DNA of 8,964 nucleotides from Armatimonadota bacterium (GTDB lineage: Bacteria; Sysuimicrobiota; Sysuimicrobiia; Sysuimicrobiales; Kaftiobacteriaceae): the NCBI GenBank assembly GCA_020028535.1, contig JAIBHM010000065.1, positions 1-8,964 on the forward strand, read 5' to 3'. The notes under the pieces were generated by a model. It did no database searches. It was not told the origin of the DNA and saw only the letters and a list, made by a program, of their open reading frames with translations. Positions 1 to 4,248 of this stretch are shown one piece after another (position 1 is the first letter of the stretch; every line of letters begins with the position of its first letter). Both the position numbers and the translations under genes were made by a program.

Positions 1-52
1 GGCTTGCGCCCCTACGGCATTTCCAGTGCCGCCAGTTCAGCCGCTCCTGCAC
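1..52 (-). CDS. Possible 5' end of a gene leaving the left edge (very tentative)
   Basis: A GTG at 52 on the minus strand opens a reading frame to the window edge (17 codons, starting VQERLNWRHWK). The main support is a promoter-like pair just upstream (98-70) pointing this way, divergent from the Crp gene. There is no well-spaced Shine-Dalgarno sequence: GGTGAG touches the GTG, and AAGGAA lies about 11 bases away. The fragment is too short to recognise a family. The plus strand is also open in frame 1 from the edge to a TAG at 79-81, so the edge could instead hold the tail of a plus-strand gene. I cannot decide between them. Confidence 0.2.
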   Translation of the reverse strand, partial: MQERLNWRHWKCRRGAS

Positions 53-69
53 CTCACCGCGCGTTCCTT

Positions 70-98
70 ATGATACCGTAGGCCCCCACCGCAGTAAA
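70..98 (-). promoter_or_regulatory. Putative sigma-70-type promoter reading off the left edge
   Basis: On the minus strand TTTACT (98-93) and TATCAT (75-70) are separated by 17 bases, close to the TTGACA/TATAAT consensus. TATCAT is also the -10 hexamer proposed for lepB in this window. The predicted transcript starts near 63, directed leftward and divergent from the Crp gene at 143. Confidence 0.4.
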
Positions 99-142
99 CT
101 TCGCAGGAAGGCTTTCCGAGTGTCCCGAAGGCCTTTGCCACG

Positions 143-829
143 ATGGCGGGTCCTGCACGAGAATTGGTGAAGAATGTCGCCCTGTTCTCAGGGCTGGGCG
201 AAGACGCCCTCGACCGGCTCGCGCAGCAAATGCGTCACCGATCCTTCCGCCGCGGCACGATGGTCTTCCACAAGGATCAAGTCGGGGACGCCCTGTACAT
301 CGTCGAGTCCGGCCGCGTCCGCATCTTCCTGCCGACGGAGAGCGGCGCAGAACTCTGGGTGGAGTTCGCCGCGCGCGGGGATGTCTTCGGCGAGGTAGCG
401 CTGCTCGATGGACGCCCACGGTCCGCCAGCGCGGAAACCGTGGAAGACACCGCCGTCTTCACGATCAGCCGTGAGGACTTCAGGCGGTTCGTGACGGAGA
501 CGCCCCAATTCGCATGGAAGCTGATCGAGCTCCTCAGCGACCGTCTCCGCCACGTCACGGAGTACGCCGAGAGTCTGGCTTTTCTGGACGTCCATGCGCG
601 CCTGGCCCGGGTCCTGCTCGAGATGGGTGAACGGTATGGGGCGAAGAAGAACGGCACCGTCGAGATCGACCTCGACCTCACGCAGGCTGATCTTGCCACG
701 ATGGTGGGTGCGACCCGCGAGCGCGTGAACCGCGCGCTGGCCGCGTTCCGCTCGCAGGGCATCATCGAGCTGCGCGGCCGGAAGATCACGCTCCTGGATA
801 CGGGCAAACTCAGGCAGCGTATCTACTAG
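143..829 (+). CDS. Crp/Fnr-family transcription regulator
   Basis: A 228-aa cyclic-nucleotide-type regulator of the usual CRP length. The N-terminal beta-roll (about 10-125) has the phosphate-binding cassette FGEVALLDGRPRSA (82-95) with Glu84 and Arg93-Ser94, which in CRP contact the cyclic nucleotide, so cAMP or a similar ligand is likely. No Fe-S cysteine set is present, which argues against FNR. The dimer helix contains SLAFLDVHARLARVLL, close to E. coli CRP. The winged HTH (about 178-218) has recognition helix ATRERVNRAL; Arg192, Glu193 and Arg197 align with Arg180, Glu181 and Arg185 of CRP, which read TGTGA. Two such operators lie nearby at 1314-1329 and 2214-2229. The ATG at 143 has only a weak ribosome site (GAAGG about 10 bases upstream). 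An in-frame GTG at 167 would cut into the fold. Its stop codon overlaps that of the convergent small gene ending at 826. The ligand is not determined by sequence. Confidence 0.93.
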   Translation: MAGPARELVKNVALFSGLGEDALDRLAQQMRHRSFRRGTMVFHKDQVGDALYIVESGRVRIFLPTESGAELWVEFAARGDVFGEVALLDGRPRSASAETVEDTAVFTISREDFRRFVTETPQFAWKLIELLSDRLRHVTEYAESLAFLDVHARLARVLLEMGERYGAKKNGTVEIDLDLTQADLATMVGATRERVNRALAAFRSQGIIELRGRKITLLDTGKLRQRIY

Positions 830-990
830 ACCGCACGATCTCCGCTCCAGCGGATTGGAATCATGTCCAGGCGCTCAACCGGCAGCGCGGCGGTCGCGGC
901 AAAGTAGGCGGTGGCCAGCAGAATCAACCCGACCACCGCAATGACGATGATCGCCCGGGTCGAGATGCCCCGGCTCCTCTCCGTTCTCAT
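826..990 (-). CDS. Small single-pass membrane protein, 54 aa
   Basis: Not a family I recognise. The start ATG at 990 is chosen because a strong ribosome site (GGAGGAGGGG) lies about 7 bases upstream; an in-frame ATG at 1017 would add nine residues but would put this site inside the gene. A basic N-terminus (MRTERSRG) precedes one hydrophobic helix (about residues 11-33, IIVIAVVGLILLATAYFAATA). A short polar tail follows with LPVERLDMIPIRW. By the positive-inside rule the tail should be outside. It lies 47 bases downstream of the 65-aa gene ending at 1038, with no terminator between them, so the two may be cotranscribed. Its stop codon overlaps the Crp gene's stop tail-to-tail. It could be a small membrane-stress or envelope protein, but that is a guess. 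The gene is real if the ribosome site is trusted. Confidence 0.5.
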   Translation of the reverse strand: MRTERSRGISTRAIIVIAVVGLILLATAYFAATAALPVERLDMIPIRWSGDRAV

Positions 991-1037
991 GTGTGTCCCC
1001 TCCTCCCAGGTTCCCAAGTCGTCCTCACCATGCAGGC

Positions 1038-1235
1038 TCAGCGAGCGGGGTGCGATGCCTGACGCCGGTGTTCCGCCGGCGTGAGGAACCTTGTCAGGGC
1101 GGCGAACAGTCTTCCACGTCTCCTTGTCTGTGCGCGCTCTGCCTGACGGATCAGTCGCTCGGCCTCAGCCGCCTCAAGGTATTCACCCTGAAGCCGGCGA
1201 GCCAGCATCTCGATCAACAGCGGATTGGTGGACAT
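1038..1235 (-). CDS. Small Arg-rich helical protein, 65 aa (copy 1)
   Basis: No family function known to me. An excellent ribosome site (AAGGAGG) lies 6 bases before the ATG at 1235, which makes this a convincing gene despite its size. The protein has no signal peptide or TM helix. It is predicted to be almost all helix: a short N-terminal segment (MSTNPLLIEML), then a charged stretch rich in Glu, Ala and Arg (about 13-40), an amphipathic piece with LFAALTRFL (43-51), and a basic tail. The layout resembles the 65-aa protein at 2132-1935: a Glu at 9 and another at 18, matched by Glu 8 and Glu 17 there, then an Arg-rich block, then an aromatic/Leu segment. A Crp-type palindrome is centred 86.5 bases upstream of the start, beyond a terminator that isolates it from the upstream operon. 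Cytoplasmic or peripheral membrane location is an inference. Confidence 0.72.
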   Translation of the reverse strand: MSTNPLLIEMLARRLQGEYLEAAEAERLIRQAERAQTRRRGRLFAALTRFLTPAEHRRQASHPAR

Positions 1236-1263
1236 CGCATGCCTCCTTCACTGAGATGTCCTG

Positions 1264-1269
1264 ACTGTA
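1264..1269 (-). promoter_or_regulatory. Candidate -10 element for the 65-aa gene at 1235
   Basis: TACAGT on the minus strand keeps the three most conserved -10 bases (TAnnnT). It begins 52.5 bases from the centre of the Crp-type site at 1314-1329. TAACCT stands at exactly the same distance from the perfect Crp site at 2214-2229. No good -35 is seen at either place, as expected of activator-dependent promoters. Weak evidence alone; the shared spacing is what recommends it. Confidence 0.3.
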
Positions 1270-1313
1270 TCCGAACCAGGGGGAGAACTCGTAGACGCGG
1301 CACACTGCTGAGG

Positions 1314-1329
1314 CGTGAATCATGTCACA
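1314..1329 (-). promoter_or_regulatory. Crp-type operator (one mismatch), upstream of the 65-aa gene at 1235
   Basis: Read on the minus strand this is TGTGA-ACATGA-like spacing: left half TGTGA (1329-1325), six bases CATGAT, right half TCACG (1319-1314 region), which differs from the CRP consensus TGTGA-N6-TCACA at one base. On the plus strand it reads CGTGA-N6-TCACA. It lies between the terminator at 1332-1369 and the gene starting at 1235, with its centre 86.5 bases before that start codon. The adjacent Crp-family gene is the obvious candidate binder. Confidence 0.6.
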
Positions 1330-1331
1330 TG

Positions 1332-1369
1332 AAAAAGGGAGAGGCCGCTCCCGGAGAGAGCGGCCTCTC
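1332..1369 (-). terminator. Intrinsic terminator of the 2132-1454 minus-strand operon
   Basis: A perfect 12-bp GC-rich stem (1339-1350 pairs with 1358-1369) closes a 7-base loop. On the minus strand it is followed by CC and a run of five T (1336-1332). This is a classic Rho-independent terminator for transcripts coming from 1454. On the plus strand the stem is followed by GTGCCAG, so it works in one direction only. It sits about 85 bases past the stop of the secreted-protein gene and immediately before the operator of the next small-protein unit, so it insulates the two. Confidence 0.85.
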
Positions 1370-1453
1370 GTGCCAGACTGCACCCCACCCCCGGTCCGGA
1401 CTACGGAGGGGGCGGACGCGGGGCCGGAATGCAGCGGCGAGGATCCTGGCGAG

Positions 1454-1930
1454 TCAGATTTCCTGAGCTGTCCCTCCGGCTGGCGCTGTAGGCCGTTTGA
1501 TTACCGGGACCGGCGGCACGTAAGCGCCTCCTCCAAGGTCCGTGGAAAGCATCAGCGCAACGCCACGTCCGCGGCGGTTCTCTCCGGTAGCGAGCATCGA
1601 GGTTCCACTCAGAATTGTGAACCGAATCCGAAGAACCTGCGGCAACTGGCCCATGATAGAATTCGTGGCCAGAACGGCTTCCCCGTACATCAACTCCCGA
1701 TTGGCAATGAGCCCATTGTCGGGATAATACGTGGGAGACTCCCAGCGGATCAGTATCTGAGCGCCGTCCGGGCTGGCCCGGATGGACCGCACCATCCCGC
1801 GGCCGAGCACATTTTCCGCGAGAACTCGTGCCGCATCGAGCATCATCGGCGCGCCCGCGACGGCATTCGCCACCCAAAACCACGGCAGCACGACGGCCAC
1901 CAGCATCAGCGCGAGCGCTCTGCGCGACAT
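1454..1930 (-). CDS. Secreted protein of unknown function, 158 aa
   Basis: I do not recognise the family. The start ATG at 1930 is chosen because it gives a textbook signal peptide: MSRR, a hydrophobic core (ALALMLVAVVLPWFWVA), and a likely signal peptidase I site around ANAVA-GA (about residues 22-27). The open frame extends further upstream but would overlap the gene at 1935. The mature part (about 130 aa) contains a segment with SPDGAQILIRWESPTYYPDNG and later GVALMLSTDLGG, probably beta-rich, and ends in a Pro-rich tail. It has no cysteines in the mature part, no lipobox and no further TM helix. It follows the 65-aa gene by only 4 bases, so the two are surely cotranscribed and perhaps translationally coupled; GGGGAT before the ATG may serve as ribosome site. 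The operon is headed by a perfect Crp operator and ends at the terminator 1369-1332. Function unknown. Confidence 0.75.
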   Translation of the reverse strand: MSRRALALMLVAVVLPWFWVANAVAGAPMMLDAARVLAENVLGRGMVRSIRASPDGAQILIRWESPTYYPDNGLIANRELMYGEAVLATNSIMGQLPQVLRIRFTILSGTSMLATGENRRGRGVALMLSTDLGGGAYVPPVPVIKRPTAPAGGTAQEI

Positions 1931-1934
1931 GCGC

Positions 1935-2132
1935 TTATCCCCGTTCAGTCGTGAACGTGGGTTTCCGCCGGCCCCGGGCGAAGAACCCGGCAAGCACGTT
2001 GCGCAGCGCAGTTCCGCGTTCGGCGCGGCGTTCGGCAGCGGCACGCCGGCGAAGGGCCTGCAACTCGGCGATGGCGCGCGCCTCCTGGTTGTGTTCGCTG
2101 ATGAATCGTTCGACCGCATAGTAGTTCTGCAC
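1935..2132 (-). CDS. Small Arg-rich helical protein, 65 aa (copy 2)
   Basis: No named family known to me. It starts with GTG at 2132, preceded by AGGGGGG at 7-base spacing. The sequence is soluble-looking and helical: N-terminal MQNYYAVERFI, then a long Ala/Glu/Arg helix (about 15-40, including LQALRRRAAAERRAERG), a short hydrophobic stretch NVLAGFF (about 45-51), and a basic tail. Length, charge pattern and the order of segments match the 65-aa protein at 1235-1038, although identity is low. I therefore treat them as probable distant paralogues or analogues. It is the first gene of a two-gene operon with the secreted protein 4 bases downstream. The promoter region is shared divergently with lepB and holds a perfect Crp palindrome centred 89.5 bases from this GTG. 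A peripheral membrane or nucleic-acid-binding role is possible for such a basic helix, but nothing in the sequence proves either. Confidence 0.7.
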   Translation of the reverse strand: MQNYYAVERFISEHNQEARAIAELQALRRRAAAERRAERGTALRNVLAGFFARGRRKPTFTTERG

Positions 2133-2163
2133 GGTGATTCCCCCCTGCGTCGGTCTGGCATAC

Positions 2164-2169
2164 AGGTTA
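2164..2169 (-). promoter_or_regulatory. Candidate -10 element for the 2132-1454 operon
   Basis: TAACCT on the minus strand retains TAnnnT and begins 52.5 bases from the Crp operator centre, the same distance as TACAGT in the sister unit. The -35 region is poor (TCGCCG at 17-base spacing), consistent with activator dependence. AATAAT at 2197-2192 is a better match to TATAAT but sits at an unusual distance from the operator. The choice is uncertain. Confidence 0.28.
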
Positions 2170-2212
2170 CGCCCGAGGGGTCGTGGCGGCGATTATTGAT
2201 GTCACCAGAAAA

Positions 2213-2230
2213 GTGTGACGCAGGTCACAC
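2213..2230. promoter_or_regulatory. Perfect Crp operator between lepB and the divergent small-protein operon
   Basis: TGTGA (2214-2218), six bases CGCAGG and TCACA (2225-2229) match the CRP consensus exactly. The symmetry extends one base on each side (G 2213, C 2230), giving an 18-bp palindrome. It lies in the 147-bp divergent region. Toward lepB it ends 8 bases before the -35 (centre about -53 from the predicted start). Toward the minus-strand operon its centre is 89.5 bases from the GTG. The Crp-family protein encoded at 143-829 has the matching recognition residues. Confidence 0.85.
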
Positions 2231-2237
2231 CCTGGAA

Positions 2238-2267
2238 TTGACTCGATAACTGGCGAGGGACTATCAT
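2238..2267 (+). promoter_or_regulatory. lepB promoter
   Basis: TTGACT (2238-2243) and TATCAT (2262-2267) are each 5/6 matches to the sigma-70/A consensus with an 18-base spacer. Transcription should start near 2274, only about 6 bases before the lepB ATG at 2280, so the mRNA would be almost leaderless. The Crp palindrome at 2213-2230 lies directly upstream of the -35. Confidence 0.75.
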
Positions 2268-2279
2268 AGAACACGCTTT

Positions 2280-2813
2280 ATGCGTCCTGACTGGCGGAAG
2301 GTTTCCGGCAGCATCTGGGAGTTCGCCAAGACCCTGATCATCGCGTTCGTTCTGGCGCAGTTGATCATGGTCTCGGTCGCCCAGGCGTTTCAGGTCGAGC
2401 AATACTCCATGGAACCGACCCTGCTGCCGCATGACCGCGTCCTGGTGGACAAGTTCCTTTACCGCCTCCGTGAGCTCAAGCGCGGGGATGTCATCGTCCT
2501 GAAATACCCCCTCAATCCGACGCGCAACTACATCAAGCGCATCGTGGCGCTTCCCGGAGACAAGCTTGAAGTGAAGGAAGGCAAGCTCTACGTCAACGGC
2601 CGGATGAGGCAGGAAGGGTACGTCAACGCCGCGCCGCAGGGGAGCTACGGACCCCTCACCGTCCCGCAGGATTCCGTGTTCGTGATGGGCGACAATCGCA
2701 ATAACAGCGAAGACAGCCGCTCGTTCGGCGCCCTCAAGAAGGACCACATCATAGGTCAGGCGATCCTCATCTACTGGCCTCCGCAGCGGATACGCCTGCT
2801 CCTCGCCCGCTAG
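2280..2813 (+). CDS. lepB: Signal peptidase I
   Basis: A type I signal peptidase that removes signal peptides from exported pre-proteins at the outer face of the cytoplasmic membrane. It has 177 aa, the short form typical of Gram-positive-like bacteria. One N-terminal TM helix (about 15-36) anchors it. The catalytic Ser43 lies in QYSMEPTL and the general base Lys86 in NYIKRIVALPGD. The family box VMGDNRNNSEDSRSFG (135-150) follows. All the essential S26 residues are present. The ATG at 2280 is the only reasonable start; there is no Shine-Dalgarno sequence, which fits the very short leader predicted from the promoter. The SRP RNA gene follows 43 bases downstream, so two protein-export functions are adjacent. 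The upstream region is shared with a divergent operon whose second gene encodes a signal-peptide-bearing protein, a likely substrate. The Crp operator may influence its expression. Confidence 0.96.
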   Translation: MRPDWRKVSGSIWEFAKTLIIAFVLAQLIMVSVAQAFQVEQYSMEPTLLPHDRVLVDKFLYRLRELKRGDVIVLKYPLNPTRNYIKRIVALPGDKLEVKEGKLYVNGRMRQEGYVNAAPQGSYGPLTVPQDSVFVMGDNRNNSEDSRSFGALKKDHIIGQAILIYWPPQRIRLLLAR

Positions 2814-2843
2814 GCGCAATTCGCCCTTCCGTACGTCGTGGTG

Positions 2844-2849
2844 TAAAAT
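2844..2849 (+). promoter_or_regulatory. -10 element of the SRP RNA gene
   Basis: TAAAAT (5/6 to TATAAT) ends 7 bases before G2857, the 5' end of the SRP RNA predicted from its terminal helix. The RNA structure and the promoter therefore agree on the transcription start. The -35 region (around 2820-2826, TTCGCC) is poor. Confidence 0.6.
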
Positions 2850-2856
2850 GGAAGAG

Positions 2857-3123
2857 GCCGTGCTAGGTGGGGAGCTAGCGGTTCCCTGTACCCGCAATCC
2901 GCTATAGCGGGACTGAACTCCCGTCCGAGACGCCCTCTTTCAGGGTCGGGCCGGCGCACGTGGCGACGACGGCCGGGTCCCGCGCAACGAGATCTGGCCA
3001 ACCCCGCCAGGTCCGGAAGGAAGCAACGGTACGTCAGTGCTCTCGTGTGCCGCGGGGAAACCTGGTCCGAGCCGGCGGCGCTGAAACCGCCTGGGAGACG
3101 GGTGCCGAAGGCGGGTGCACGGC
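2857..3123 (+). ncRNA. ffs: Signal recognition particle RNA, large bacterial type (4.5S/scRNA, 6S-like length 267 nt)
   Basis: The RNA core of the signal recognition particle, which binds Ffh and directs ribosomes making membrane and secreted proteins to FtsY. The ends pair perfectly (GCCGTGC at 2857-2863 with GCACGGC at 3117-3123). The 5' Alu domain is recognisable by GGTGGGGAGCTAGCGG and CCTGTACCCGCAATCCGC, closely matching Bacillus scRNA. The universally conserved helix 8 tip is present at about 3010-3031 (GTCCGGAAGGAAGCAACGG, with GGAA tetraloop and the asymmetric-loop bases bound by Ffh). About 267 nt compares with 271 in Bacillus subtilis, so this is the Alu-containing type rather than the short proteobacterial one. 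No intrinsic terminator is visible after it, and the next gene is convergent and only 15 bases away. Confidence 0.96.
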
Positions 3124-3138
3124 CTTACCTCCTCCGGC

Positions 3139-4128
3139 TTAGATGTTCCAGCCGTAAAAAACTGAGAGGATAGCCACCACGTTGTTCACGGCATGGATCA
3201 CCATCGACGGGAGCAGCGACCTCGTCCGCTCGTAGACGACCGCCAGGACGACACCCAGAACGAAGATCGGCAGGAAGTGCACGATCTGCTGGTGCACGGC
3301 GCTGAAGAATAGTGCAGAGAGCACCACCGCGGTCGCCAGACCCCACCGTCGCAGCGTCCCGTAGATAAATCCCCGGAAGAAGATTTCCTCGCCAATTGGG
3401 ACCAGCACGCAGACCAGGAAGAGAATCCACGCGAACTCAGGCATCGAGATGGGGTCTTGTAGAATGCCGGTCAGCACATCACTAAGGTGTTCCTGCTCGG
3501 CCATCTGCTCTGCGCTGCCCCGCCCAATGAACAGGCTGATCAAGGCGATAGAGAGCTCTTCAACCTGTGTGCTCACCGGGATTGAGAGCGCGCCGATCAG
3601 GAGCCCCGCCGCGGCCCAGGCCGGCCATCGCTCCACGCGCACGCCGAGATCGGCCAGCGGCAGCTGGTATCGCATGCGGACGACGTAGAGGGTGAGCCCG
3701 ATGAACATGAGGTTCTGCGCAAGAGCAAGCCCTGACAGTTCGACAAGCGATGGCGTGCTCTGGATCCCCAGCGCCGCTGCGACAACCGGCAACGTAATCA
3801 TGAAGACCAGGGCGATCCCGACGACTTCCCCGAGACCCCAAATACGCGGAGGCGGCTCGAAGGCGATGGCATTCCCACAATGACGGCATGCCGCGCGATG
3901 CGTCACAGTGGGGCGGCCGCACGAAGGACACCGCGCCAGCCGGCCGGGCGGACGGGCGGCGATGAGGTAGATCGGGAGGAAGATGGGGAGGGCCAGCAAC
4001 GTACCGAGCAGCCAGGCGAGGCGTTCCCACCGCGAGCCCTCTGTGCGAGAACCATAGTCGTGGAAGACCCAGGCGGCCGCTGCTGTCGAGATGAAAAGGA
4101 AGACGACGAAACCGGGGGAGAAAGGCAC
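3139..4128 (-). CDS. CPBP-family (CAAX/Abi-type) membrane metalloprotease with zinc ribbon
   Basis: A polytopic membrane protein with the glutamic-type CAAX protease/bacteriocin-processing (CPBP) motifs. With the GTG at 4128 as start it has 329 aa. The order is: TM helix (about 5-21), a second helix (about 40-58), a cytosolic zinc ribbon CPSC...CRHC (Cys 67, 70, 81, 84), then several TM helices. The catalytic block follows: EEIFFRGF (Glu247, Glu248, Arg252), a conserved His in SAVHQQ (279), and HAVNN (His312, Asn316). Bacterial members cleave or process membrane-bound peptides; the substrate here is unknown. The start is uncertain. The open frame extends to an ATG at 4386, but that part is antisense to dnaX and looks non-coding. 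A GTG at 4155 sits only one base from an AAGGAGG. The GTG at 4128 begins just before the first helix. It is transcribed opposite to and inserted between ffs and dnaX. Confidence 0.88.
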   Translation of the reverse strand: MPFSPGFVVFLFISTAAAAWVFHDYGSRTEGSRWERLAWLLGTLLALPIFLPIYLIAARPPGRLARCPSCGRPTVTHRAACRHCGNAIAFEPPPRIWGLGEVVGIALVFMITLPVVAAALGIQSTPSLVELSGLALAQNLMFIGLTLYVVRMRYQLPLADLGVRVERWPAWAAAGLLIGALSIPVSTQVEELSIALISLFIGRGSAEQMAEQEHLSDVLTGILQDPISMPEFAWILFLVCVLVPIGEEIFFRGFIYGTLRRWGLATAVVLSALFFSAVHQQIVHFLPIFVLGVVLAVVYERTRSLLPSMVIHAVNNVVAILSVFYGWNI

Positions 4129-4248
4129 CCCGCATGTTTCGTCGGCTCCGAACACCCCTCCTTGCACGGCCGCAACGCAGGCAAGGGAAGGGTTTCGAAG
4201 GCGGCGAAATGCAGCACAGCACGCGCGCATCCCCGGAGGTCTGCCTGC

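Noticed and set aside
104..140. Short similar segments GGAAGGCTTTCC and GAAGGCCTTTG before the Crp gene
   Set aside because: Too short and imperfect to call a repeat, operator or terminator.
54..807. Long open frames antisense to the Crp-family gene
   Set aside because: They are Arg/Pro/Ser-rich by-products of high-GC codon bias opposite a gene with unmistakable cNMP and HTH motifs.
1322..2249. Plus-strand open frames across the small-protein operon
   Set aside because: No ribosome sites or recognisable domains; the minus strand has a signal peptide, a terminator, ribosome sites and tight gene spacing.
2810..3142. Small open frames across the SRP RNA
   Set aside because: The region is fully explained by the structured RNA.
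3880..4248. N-terminal extension of dnaX
   Set aside because: The frame is open, but the DnaX family begins at MSHVSFYRKWRP with a good ribosome site at 4235-4240; the extension is antisense to the protease gene.
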